From: Methanobacteriota archaeon
GTDB taxonomy: Archaea > Thermoplasmatota > Poseidoniia > Poseidoniales > Poseidoniaceae
Direction of reading: 5' to 3'
Length of the DNA: 39,995 bases
NCBI GenBank assembly: GCA_002689345.1
Contig: NZFU01000016.1
Coordinates: 1-39,995, forward strand
The notes under the pieces are model-generated. The model saw nothing but the letters and a program-made list of their open reading frames with translations, had not been told where the DNA came from and searched no databases. The stretch's first letter is position 1; each line of letters begins with the position of its first letter. Below, one piece after another: positions 21,282 to 29,500 of the stretch. Both the position numbers and the translations under genes were made by a program.

Positions 21282-22076
21282 ATGGCTGACCCAAAAGTAT
21301 GCGTTGCTCTAGATGGCACTACTGTCGAAGAGATGACAGATGAAGCTGCACGTGCTAATTTGGCAGGCGCAGATATGGTCGAAGTTAGATTCGACAGATT
21401 GTACCTCATAAAGCCAGACCCAACAATATCTGAAGAAGAAGAAGGAGAGAAGGTAGAACTCCCTCCCGAAAATGATTGGGATACAGTCGAGATGTCTTCT
21501 ATCGATGTTGATGCAACCATTTCTGCACTCAAAGAAGGACTACCACTACCCGTTATATTCACAGTTAGGCCCGTATCCGAAGGAGGATTCTTCCCAGGGG
21601 TTGAATCTGAAAGGATTGCAATTTTAGAGAAAGCCATCGAGTCAAAGGTTTCTTGGATCGACCTTGAATTATCGATTGAAGATTCACAGAGAAAGTCACT
21701 TCAAGAGGCTGCTACAAAGCAAGGATGCCAGATTATCGCTTCAAAGCATGACATCAATGGAATTCCAGATGCTGCAACCATTGCATCCTTGGTTCGAGAT
21801 AACCAAGATGCTGGCGATATCGTCAAATTCTGCGGCACCGCTCACAATCATGGTGATGCATTACAAATTATTGAGGCTGCTACTGAATTAACCGGTGAAG
21901 GATTAATGCACAGCCTGATGGCGATTAATGGCGGAGGAGATTGGCCAAGAGTACATGCACCAATGCTTGACCAAAGTCTAGTTTATGCTACCATGAGAAA
22001 TGAATTCCGTATCTCTGACAAGGGCCTGATCAATGTTCGAGACCTTAGGGATGCATGGACTCTTCTAGAGTACTAA
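21282..22076 (+). CDS. aroD: 3-dehydroquinate dehydratase, type I
   Basis: Third enzyme of the shikimate pathway, removing water from 3-dehydroquinate through a Lys Schiff base. Visible class I features, in order, are 'EVRFDRL' (substrate-binding E-x-R), 'FTVRPVSEGG', 'DLEL', 'ASKHD' (catalytic His) and 'DIVKFCGTA' with the Schiff-base Lys; 'GDWPRVHAP' replaces the usual closing S-x-x-x loop. The start is set at ATG 21282 because homologues begin with the 'K-V-C-V-A-L' strand. An in-frame ATG at 21198, 25 bases after a TATA-like run, would add 28 residues not typical of the family. The TAA overlaps the TAG of the opposing gene by four bases (22073-22076). Confidence 0.9.
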   Translation: MADPKVCVALDGTTVEEMTDEAARANLAGADMVEVRFDRLYLIKPDPTISEEEEGEKVELPPENDWDTVEMSSIDVDATISALKEGLPLPVIFTVRPVSEGGFFPGVESERIAILEKAIESKVSWIDLELSIEDSQRKSLQEAATKQGCQIIASKHDINGIPDAATIASLVRDNQDAGDIVKFCGTAHNHGDALQIIEAATELTGEGLMHSLMAINGGGDWPRVHAPMLDQSLVYATMRNEFRISDKGLINVRDLRDAWTLLEY

Positions 22077-23080
22077 TCCGGCTGGTTCTGTTCTAGAGTA
22101 GGAACCAATCCTTTCTCTAATTGCTGATTTTCATTTGTTAGGCTTAATCCAGCATCCATGTATCGTCGATTCATTACAATCGGTATGACTAATGTTCCTA
22201 GCATCAGGCCACAACAAACAAGAGAAACTGTCCAATTTGGTAAGATAGTAGACCTTTCTTCAGAAACCACTGTAACGGATGCTGCGATTGTGGTTTCTGG
22301 TAAAGCATCATTGCGATGTGAATTATTGGTATTATCGATTACAATATTGAAATATTGATTCGAACTTCCCCCAAACAGACTACTGCTAATCTCTGGACCA
22401 TCTAAGGAAATTGCAAATGATACCTCTTTGATATCTTCATATTTATGAGAATCACGATAGGAGTTCCAACCTGTGATATCGAAACTGCGCCATTCGGGAG
22501 AAATATCACTCACATCAGAATCGCCATCATAGCCCCAACTCCAAGCACCATGAGCCAGGTCATATGCAGCAGTATAGCGGTCGTATTGAGTGGTCGTCAT
22601 CAAATAGACATCAGCACTGGGGTCATAGGAATTGTTTGTTGTATCTATAGTAACGCAAATTGTAGTTCTTCTTTGATGGTCTAAATTGACTCTGAGTGTC
22701 CCTACTGCATCATTACCAATCAACATTGTAGTTTGAAAATCATCCCTAAGTAAATTCAAATCGTTATTTGGCTCCCAGGTCATCCAAGATTCTTCAGGGC
22801 CATCATACTCCGTAGGCTCAACAGGATCTTGATTCTCTCCCCGCTGTCCTTTACCTCCTCGTGGTCCATCGTCATCAAGATATTCACTATCGTAATCATA
22901 GACATTCGGAATTTTTGCTAAACGCTCAACTGTTTTGTTCCACTTAGGTGTTACAAAGTCACCATTGTCGCAATTTGAAGCTGCTGAAACTTGTTGAATA
23001 GGAGATATTTCCAGAGGCAATAGCATTGGTATGAAGAATAAAATCAGTACCGCAAATGTAAGCCTCGACCCCAAATTCAC
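22073..23080 (-). CDS. Secreted, membrane-anchored protein of unknown function
   Basis: A signal peptide (hydrophobic residues 7-24), an acidic extracytoplasmic region, and a C-terminal membrane segment (about 283-303) with a cytoplasmic tail define a surface protein of about 335 residues. The 'DNTNNS' motif occurs twice in beta-rich contexts ('VTIDTTNNSYDPSADVYLM' and 'NIVIDNTNNSHRNDALPE'), suggesting a duplicated fold. The called start is GTG at 23080, but TTG at 23074 is better spaced (GGTG five bases before). Both the GGGGGGTG ribosome site and the GTG lie in a hairpin (23080-23098). The gene follows the PKD peptidase on the same strand and is probably co-transcribed. I do not recognise the family. 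Confidence 0.75.
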   Translation of the reverse strand: MNLGSRLTFAVLILFFIPMLLPLEISPIQQVSAASNCDNGDFVTPKWNKTVERLAKIPNVYDYDSEYLDDDGPRGGKGQRGENQDPVEPTEYDGPEESWMTWEPNNDLNLLRDDFQTTMLIGNDAVGTLRVNLDHQRRTTICVTIDTTNNSYDPSADVYLMTTTQYDRYTAAYDLAHGAWSWGYDGDSDVSDISPEWRSFDITGWNSYRDSHKYEDIKEVSFAISLDGPEISSSLFGGSSNQYFNIVIDNTNNSHRNDALPETTIAASVTVVSEERSTILPNWTVSLVCCGLMLGTLVIPIVMNRRYMDAGLSLTNENQQLEKGLVPTLEQNQPD

Positions 23081-23098
23081 ACCCCCCTATGGGGGGTG
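23080..23098 (-). promoter_or_regulatory. GC-rich hairpin covering the ribosome-binding site
   Basis: CACCCCCC and GGGGGGTG pair perfectly over 8 bp (23080-23087 with 23091-23098), with a 3-base loop. On the minus-strand mRNA the 3' arm is the only Shine-Dalgarno-like sequence of the 22073-23080 gene, and its last base is the first base of the GTG start. It lies 32 bases after the PKD peptidase stop. It could hold translation off unless upstream ribosomes or a protein opens it, or it could protect the 3' end of the upstream message. No T-run follows, so it is unlike archaeal terminators. Confidence 0.6.
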
Positions 23099-23130
23099 AG
23101 TCTAGAGTAGGGGGTTAATCGGCTTTCCCT

Positions 23131-26100
23131 TCAACGTCTTCTTCTCAATGGCCTTATGTAACCAGAAGAACCACTTCGACGTTCATCTTTTGATAAGATT
23201 CCTGGAGCTGGAGGAGGAGTATGTTGGTCCATACCTAAAATTCCGCCATATGATTGAACTTCTTCAACCTCATAGGTTGCTGCTGCTTGTTCAGCTTCCT
23301 CCTCAACTTCAGTAGGACTTCGCATAACTGCCCAACCCAGTATCAGAACTGCAACGATGAGAGCAATAACTACCATCGATTCGCCACTCGCATCAATTAA
23401 CCAATCTTGCCAATCCTGTATTGAGAAATCTGAAAGGCTAGGATCTGCTGCTTTTTCTGCTAATATCACTACTTCAGTGTCCTTTTGGATACAGACTCCC
23501 ATGCCATCACAAACAGAGACTCTAAGCGTCTTAATTCCAACAGTATCCCAATTACCAGCGACTCTTATTCCATCTGCACCTGAAGGTGTTATCCAATCAT
23601 CAGCAGGATCACCATTATCGTCACTATCGAATTCAACATCATATTCCCACAATACAACAATGCTTGAAGAGATTCTTTCATCACGATCTGTGTAGGACCC
23701 ATCATTTACATCTAGGTCACGCCAAACAACATATTCCAAATCCTGTTCAAGGTCAGTAATATTTGCATTCAATACAACAGATTCTCCAACATAGATTGTT
23801 TCTATAATATCAAAATCACCAATCACAGGAGGCTCGTTGACAACGATAGTGTATGTGGCCCTAGTAACGTCGCCTGTAAGGTAAGAATCTCTTACTGTTA
23901 GAGACACTTTGTAAGTACCTGGCCTCTCGAATGAGTGCTTTGGATTAGGTTCGTGTGAAATCGGCGTAGCATCTCCGAAATCCCAAGAATACTCAACTAT
24001 TCCATTCCAACCAGAATTATTTGATTCGAGAGGAATAAATCGGCCCTCATAAGTTCGGTCTCCGTCCCTTGTCCCTGTTGAATCAAAGTGTAGCATTTGA
24101 TTTGGAGTTGTTACAACATTTCCATCATCATCAAAAGTGTGGGAATTTCTGAATGTTGCACCTTCAGGAAGTGGTGTTGTAGAAGTCACCAAATCTCCGT
24201 CATACCAAAGGTCGTAGATTTCGACATTGATAATCGGCTTAGGGTTTTGAATTCTAATCGATAAGACTCTTGGCTCACTAGATGTATTATCCGCATCTAT
24301 AACCACCAGAGTTACCTTATGCTCTCCTGGATAAAGGAATGTATGGGTAACTGTTGATTCCGTAGAATTAGTTCCATCTGAAAAACTCCAAACAAATGAT
24401 ACATCGCTAAAATCACCAACTTGCCCATCTGGGTCATAACTATCTCTTCCATCGAAAATATATGGAGCATCTACCTCGCCATCATCGATTCTAAAATCGA
24501 TTAAATTACCAGAATCACTGACTTCAAAATCAGCCACTGGGTGTTGATTTAGAACTTGGACCATTATTTGCGCATTCGCAATTGCTCCGTCGTTATCTGT
24601 AACAGTCAAATTGACATATTTGACACCAGGAGTAGACCATGCAACCATTGGGTTTTGATCTACAGACATAAAGTCAACAAACAAATTTGTTCTATCGACA
24701 ATTCCTCCATCAAGATTTACTCCTTCTTCGAAATCCCAATTCCAACCAACTAATTCTCCATCGTCATCTTCGAATACATCTGGCATCATTGTTGCTGTGA
24801 ATGTTTCAGTGATTATAACATCAGAGAAAATTTGACCCGGGGCCCTATTATTGACAAATATTTGAATCATCTTCATGGCAGAATTGACCCCATCACTAAC
24901 TGTCAATGTCAAATTGTAAGTTGTGTTAGAAGTTAGACCGTCAGCCCATAGATGATATGCACTAGATACGCCTTTGCCGCCCTCAATACTACCGTCTCCC
25001 CAATCCCAAGTGAAATCGAGATGGCTAATTGGAACATTGTCAGTAGTTCTTTCAGCACTGAATTGAATTATTTGTCCTGTGAGTATTGACAGATTAGTCA
25101 TGATAATTTGGTCATTTACTGTAATGATTGGCCCAGGTGCTGATGTGTCTGAGACATTGATGGATTTCATATCCGCTTGTGACCAAGTACCTCCTTGGTC
25201 CAATACTCTTAGTGAAACATTGTATTGACCAACTTCCAAATACGGCCTTACTGGACTCTTCAAAGCAGAGGTGTTGCCATCATCAAAGTCCCAAGCATAA
25301 GCAACAGGGTCATCCAAATATGGAAGAGTATTATTTGCCAAAGAAAGTCCCCATGCATCAAATCCATTGCCTACAAATTGCACATTATCCCAAGTTTGTA
25401 CTTCGACTGGGTCGAGACTTGAATTGGACACTGGGCGCATGTTGTCTAAGAATTGGGCACCGGTTTGCTTGGTATCGATTACATCGCCTAGCATGTCTTT
25501 CATTGTTAGGTGGAATGTGTGAACCTCACTGGATTTAGCGGTATACCAGAATTTGGTAGAAACATCAACGCCTCCACCGGCTTGAACTCTGGTCTCCATA
25601 GTATCCATCACGATTCCTGATGCATTTTTCACTTCAATTTCAACATCTAAATCTTCGAAGAAAGCATTTGACAGCACATTGAACTCTATTTCTGCGGTAT
25701 CGATGTTTGAATCGCCATCTCTATCTGCAAGAACTGTTGAATTCAAACTGATACTAGCAGGAGATGTAATTCTTGCAGCTTCTACATCGATTACACCCTG
25801 TGGATAAGAACTACCACAGGAAGTATAGTCACAATCTCCTTGATTGGCTGCAAACCATGTTATTGCCCAAATTTCATCTGTTAAATTTCCAAATCCAGGA
25901 ACAAGTGCTGTTCCAACAGCACCATTGAAATTGATGTCAGAGCGAGTGTAAATGCCGTCTGCTGAAGCTCTACTCATAATCACTCCATCCATCCCAGGAA
26001 CATCACCAGTAAACCTCATTGTCAGAGGAGCTGGTGACGCTGAACCAGGTGTGAATTTGAATACTTGAACACCCCAACCTTCGACTGTATTTCCAGTCGA

Positions 26101-27297
26101 TGACCAAGGCCCAGCCCAATCGCTGTTACTATCAGCGGGTTGGATTCTACAAAAATCACTAGAACCACATGCAGGGGTCATGTAGAGATTAGACATCCCA
26201 TAAATTCCCTGATCACTATCAAGAGTTGCCGCTATAGTGAAATTTGTGTAAATATCGATGAAATCTCTTCCGATTACTCCCGGAGTCGCCCCTACTGGGC
26301 TCCTAGCTAAATCCTCTATTCCAGATGCGCCAGTGGATGAATCTTGAGCAAGTTTACGAATTGCAGGCCCTCCACCAAGGTGGTCTGCAAGGTATAGCAA
26401 GAAAATGAATCCGCCGCCATAGTCTGCAATTCTTTGATTCCACCATCGTACTGAATGATGACTAGCAGTAGTCCAAGCATTGACGTGACCGTATAGTGTT
26501 GATGAGCCACCAAAACAAAGGAATGCTGCCATATCAGCCGCTCCCTCATCTATCCACAAATTCTCGTAAGGGTCCAGTGCATTGTGCATCAGGTGTTGCA
26601 ATTCATGAGCTAAAATAACCTTGGACCAAGTCAATGGTGCATCATCGATATCGATGAAAATCGCTTCACGGGATGCTGACATACCTGGAGAAAAGTATCC
26701 TCCAATATTGTAAGCGCCATCAATAGCATAAATCACAATTTCAATTTGACAATTATTGTCGACATCCGGAGCAGCTATTCCTCTACCATCAAAATAATCC
26801 TTACCAAAATAGGTCATCAGTGTTGGATAAACCGTAGAATCCCAAGTACTAGCCCAATTGTTGAGGACCGTTGAGGACAAAGTACGACCATTTTGAACCA
26901 TAAATGCGGCCGTAGAAGTTGTCTTCTCAATTGTTACATCTATTGATCCGCCAGATGTTGGCACTGTTGCTGTATCTCCTTCATTGTAAGGAGTACAAGC
27001 TCTACCACTAGTCTTGGCTTGAGGAGAGGTGGCTATTTCAACACCAGGCATCCCTTCGTCAACCCATGAATCTTTCATCATACGTGTTGCGCTGAATAAT
27101 GCCTCATCGCTACCTGGAATCATGTATGGATGCGCATTATCTGAGCTGAAATCATCCAAGTCGGCAAAGACTGGAGTGAATTCAATAATTTCATCTTCAG
27201 GGTTTTCCACTGGGTCTGCAGATGCAAATGGGGTCAATATTGAGACTAGGAAAACAAGTAGAATCGCGTATGCGCGAGTGGTGCATGGTTCAGACAT
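23131..27297 (-). CDS. Large secreted metallopeptidase with PKD repeats and C-terminal anchor
   Basis: A 1388-residue surface protein. Residues 1-27 are a signal peptide. The peptidase domain (about 100-500) has H231-E-L-Q-H235 and a downstream 'WIDEGAADM' glutamate, as in M30/M6-type zinc endopeptidases. A linker then leads to five clear PKD-like beta domains near 635-715, 740-815, 825-917, 935-1015 and 1060-1153, marked by 'WDFDDG', 'WDWGDG', 'WDFEEG', 'WSFSDG' and 'WDFGDA', with a sixth weaker one near 1165-1280. A membrane segment (1308-1325) and an acidic then basic cytoplasmic tail ('RRRR') end it. AGGAGG stands eight bases before the ATG. It probably degrades external protein at the cell surface. 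Confidence 0.85.
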   Translation of the reverse strand: MSEPCTTRAYAILLVFLVSILTPFASADPVENPEDEIIEFTPVFADLDDFSSDNAHPYMIPGSDEALFSATRMMKDSWVDEGMPGVEIATSPQAKTSGRACTPYNEGDTATVPTSGGSIDVTIEKTTSTAAFMVQNGRTLSSTVLNNWASTWDSTVYPTLMTYFGKDYFDGRGIAAPDVDNNCQIEIVIYAIDGAYNIGGYFSPGMSASREAIFIDIDDAPLTWSKVILAHELQHLMHNALDPYENLWIDEGAADMAAFLCFGGSSTLYGHVNAWTTASHHSVRWWNQRIADYGGGFIFLLYLADHLGGGPAIRKLAQDSSTGASGIEDLARSPVGATPGVIGRDFIDIYTNFTIAATLDSDQGIYGMSNLYMTPACGSSDFCRIQPADSNSDWAGPWSSTGNTVEGWGVQVFKFTPGSASPAPLTMRFTGDVPGMDGVIMSRASADGIYTRSDINFNGAVGTALVPGFGNLTDEIWAITWFAANQGDCDYTSCGSSYPQGVIDVEAARITSPASISLNSTVLADRDGDSNIDTAEIEFNVLSNAFFEDLDVEIEVKNASGIVMDTMETRVQAGGGVDVSTKFWYTAKSSEVHTFHLTMKDMLGDVIDTKQTGAQFLDNMRPVSNSSLDPVEVQTWDNVQFVGNGFDAWGLSLANNTLPYLDDPVAYAWDFDDGNTSALKSPVRPYLEVGQYNVSLRVLDQGGTWSQADMKSINVSDTSAPGPIITVNDQIIMTNLSILTGQIIQFSAERTTDNVPISHLDFTWDWGDGSIEGGKGVSSAYHLWADGLTSNTTYNLTLTVSDGVNSAMKMIQIFVNNRAPGQIFSDVIITETFTATMMPDVFEDDDGELVGWNWDFEEGVNLDGGIVDRTNLFVDFMSVDQNPMVAWSTPGVKYVNLTVTDNDGAIANAQIMVQVLNQHPVADFEVSDSGNLIDFRIDDGEVDAPYIFDGRDSYDPDGQVGDFSDVSFVWSFSDGTNSTESTVTHTFLYPGEHKVTLVVIDADNTSSEPRVLSIRIQNPKPIINVEIYDLWYDGDLVTSTTPLPEGATFRNSHTFDDDGNVVTTPNQMLHFDSTGTRDGDRTYEGRFIPLESNNSGWNGIVEYSWDFGDATPISHEPNPKHSFERPGTYKVSLTVRDSYLTGDVTRATYTIVVNEPPVIGDFDIIETIYVGESVVLNANITDLEQDLEYVVWRDLDVNDGSYTDRDERISSSIVVLWEYDVEFDSDDNGDPADDWITPSGADGIRVAGNWDTVGIKTLRVSVCDGMGVCIQKDTEVVILAEKAADPSLSDFSIQDWQDWLIDASGESMVVIALIVAVLILGWAVMRSPTEVEEEAEQAAATYEVEEVQSYGGILGMDQHTPPPAPGILSKDERRSGSSGYIRPLRRRR

Positions 27298-27355
27298 TTA
27301 TCTTGCCTCCTGTGAAACGCAGTACTGCATTCCAAATAACCGACTTCAAATGAGG

Positions 27356-27364
27356 TATTTAATA
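27356..27364. promoter_or_regulatory. TATA-like element, possibly serving both directions
   Basis: TATTTAATA lies 23-31 bases before the plus-strand ATG at 27387, the distance expected for a leaderless archaeal transcript. On the minus strand the same bases read TATTAAATA, 59-67 bases before the PKD peptidase ATG at 27297, which would give a leader of about 35-40 bases holding its AGGAGG. The element is therefore in the right place for both divergent peptidase genes. Confidence 0.45.
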
Positions 27365-27386
27365 GTCGGCGAATGTGGCATCATCA

Positions 27387-28589
27387 ATGCGCATAGGGAT
27401 TGCCGCTATTTTGGCACTTCTAATCATCTTACCATCTGCAACATTTGCCGAAGGTGATGAGGTTGAAGAATTGAGTGCAGATTGTGCATTATTCTTTGAT
27501 GGAAATGTTGCTAACGAGTCTGTTCAATTTCAAACATCATTGGGTCCTAGATTACCAGGTTCTGCTGCAAGTTCAGAATTGCGTGAATCAATAAAGAGTA
27601 ATCTTACTGGATGGGATATCACTGAAAAAACACATCATGTAAATGGAATGACACTTACTAACCTCTTTGCTACCTGGAACCAGGGGGCTGGTTCAAATGT
27701 CATGTTTGCAGCACATTATGATACAAGGCACAAGGGTGATAGAGACTCAAATGTTAGTATGAGGGACAAACCAATTCTTGGCGCTAACGATGGAGCAAGT
27801 GGAGTTGCAGTGCTAATTGAATTAGCAAGACATATTCCTGCGATGAATCTATCTCATGAAGTGACTTTATTCTTCACTGATGGTGAAGATCAGGGCGATG
27901 ATCATTCGACCTATGTGTTAGGGGCGAAGGCATGGGCTGAAAATTTAAGTCAGCAAGATGCAGACAAGATTGAATCATTTATCCTTGTAGATATGATTGG
28001 GGATTCAGATTTAAATTTGAGAAAAACCAAACAAGGTAACGATACTCTTTGGAATCGTACTGAAAATACAATTAGGCACATTGATGAGGTCTGTGATTTG
28101 AATGATTCATCATACTTTAATTTTGAAGATTATGATTTCGTTTACGATGACCATGTGCCCGCACATGAAATGGGAATACCTGCAATTGACATCATAGACA
28201 TACGGTTCGGTGAAGGAGCAGAGGCATGGGGAGGACACTGGCACACTCACAATGATACTGCTGACAAAGTAAGTGCAGAATCTTTGCAGAAGATAGGGTA
28301 TATCCTAGAATCAGGACTGATTTCCGGAGCCTGGTTGGATATCAGAGTACCTGTAGAGAAATGGTTTGAGAAAGATACTGATGAAGACGGTGTTTTCGAT
28401 ATTATAGATGACTGCCCAGATACATTCGGTGAGGGGCAAGACGGTTGTCCAATAGAAGAAAATGTTGAGTCTCAAGATGAACAAGATAGTGATGATCTTG
28501 TGATTGGAATCTTGTTGATGGCCTGCATTTTGCTTGTATGTGGTAACTTAGCATGGATAATTTTCGCGGATAACAGAGGGGAGGGGTGA
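27387..28589 (+). CDS. Secreted M28-family peptidase, membrane anchored
   Basis: A zinc aminopeptidase or glutaminyl-cyclase-like enzyme at the cell surface. A signal peptide covers residues 1-22. The M28 core has H110 ('AAHYDTR'), D135 ('GANDGASG'), E167 ('DGEDQGDD') and a late His in 'HWHTHNDTADKV', which are the metal ligands and base of the family. After the domain a thrombospondin type-3-like calcium loop ('DTDEDGVFDIIDDCPDT') precedes a C-terminal membrane segment and a short basic tail. The ATG at 27387 is preferred to the GTG at 27375, since the TATA-like element is 23-31 bases upstream, pointing to a leaderless mRNA. Divergent from the PKD metallopeptidase, with which it may share a role in peptide degradation. 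Confidence 0.85.
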   Translation: MRIGIAAILALLIILPSATFAEGDEVEELSADCALFFDGNVANESVQFQTSLGPRLPGSAASSELRESIKSNLTGWDITEKTHHVNGMTLTNLFATWNQGAGSNVMFAAHYDTRHKGDRDSNVSMRDKPILGANDGASGVAVLIELARHIPAMNLSHEVTLFFTDGEDQGDDHSTYVLGAKAWAENLSQQDADKIESFILVDMIGDSDLNLRKTKQGNDTLWNRTENTIRHIDEVCDLNDSSYFNFEDYDFVYDDHVPAHEMGIPAIDIIDIRFGEGAEAWGGHWHTHNDTADKVSAESLQKIGYILESGLISGAWLDIRVPVEKWFEKDTDEDGVFDIIDDCPDTFGEGQDGCPIEENVESQDEQDSDDLVIGILLMACILLVCGNLAWIIFADNRGEG

Positions 28590-28613
28590 AATCCGCGCAC
28601 GACCTCGGCTTGT

Positions 28614-29498
28614 ATGCCCGGGGGCTGTATTATTAGCGACAAAAAAGAAAATCGGCTTGCAGCATTGCGCCAAAGGGTGCAATCTAAGTTGATTAAGTCG
28701 CGAATTGCCACTCGACGAAGAGAAAAGAAGGCTGAAGAAGAAATTGTGGTCAAAGCGCCACAGGTTGAAGATGAGATTCTTCTAGATACTGAAGATTTTG
28801 AGCTATCTGATGGTGATAGAAGAAGGAAAATTGCTTCTGCTTTGGTAATGATTGGTGCATTGATGGGGATATTATCTGGAACACTAATCCTACAGGGTAA
28901 CCCTTCTGGATTGCTAAACTCTTCAATTTTCAAGTCAGCAGATGCTCTTGACATCCATGGTTTAGTTCTAGATGAGGCAGGTGACCCTGTGTCAGAAGTA
29001 GTCATCGAATTGGTTGATCCAGACACCGGTTCTGCGATAAAAAGTAATTTTTCTGATGAAAATGGACGATACATCATCGAATCAGTATCTGTAAAGGAAT
29101 ACGAATTACATGTTTCGAAAGCAGGATACCAAACCGTTATTCTCAAATTCATTCCAGAGCCGATTGGCATTTCACCAATAACAATGCTCGAAGATGAAGG
29201 CAAAGGTGACAGAACTAAAGATGAACGCTCTCAAACAGAGGGATGGTCTATGGAGAATGCGGTTGCTTTAGCCACATTTGAAGGATTATTCACCATCGGG
29301 TGTGCCTTGGTTGGAGTTCATGCTTCGTTTGAAATTAAACGTAAGAAGAAATATCGAAGGACTCAAACGTTTTGCTGGATAGCATTATTCAGTCGTGGTA
29401 TGATTATATTCGGACCTGCGTTGATATTACTAGCCATGATATTATTGATGCTTAACAAAGAAGATTTCAATGACCTAAAGGAAATGGAGGTCTTTTGA
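28614..29498 (+). CDS. Membrane protein with carboxypeptidase-regulatory-like domain
   Basis: A 294-residue protein with a basic cytoplasmic N-terminus (residues 8-45, many Arg/Lys), one membrane segment (about 74-95) and an extracytoplasmic beta-sandwich (about 112-170). The sandwich has 'IHGLVLDEAGDPVSEVVIEL', 'DENGRYIIESV' and 'VSKAGYQT', the signature of carboxypeptidase-D regulatory-like (transthyretin-type) domains. Two further membrane segments lie near 211-235 and 250-282. Such domains usually bind ligands or other surface proteins. Its function is not known. It follows the M28 peptidase by 24 bases and is followed by the thymidylate kinase, whose GGAGG ribosome site lies in its last codons. 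Confidence 0.75.
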   Translation: MPGGCIISDKKENRLAALRQRVQSKLIKSRIATRRREKKAEEEIVVKAPQVEDEILLDTEDFELSDGDRRRKIASALVMIGALMGILSGTLILQGNPSGLLNSSIFKSADALDIHGLVLDEAGDPVSEVVIELVDPDTGSAIKSNFSDENGRYIIESVSVKEYELHVSKAGYQTVILKFIPEPIGISPITMLEDEGKGDRTKDERSQTEGWSMENAVALATFEGLFTIGCALVGVHASFEIKRKKKYRRTQTFCWIALFSRGMIIFGPALILLAMILLMLNKEDFNDLKEMEVF

Positions 29499-29500
29499 AA

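Noticed and set aside
28472-29203. Long minus-strand open frame of 243 codons
   Set aside because: It is antisense to the M28 and carboxypeptidase-regulatory-like genes, is Ser-rich and lacks any domain; it is a shadow of codon bias.
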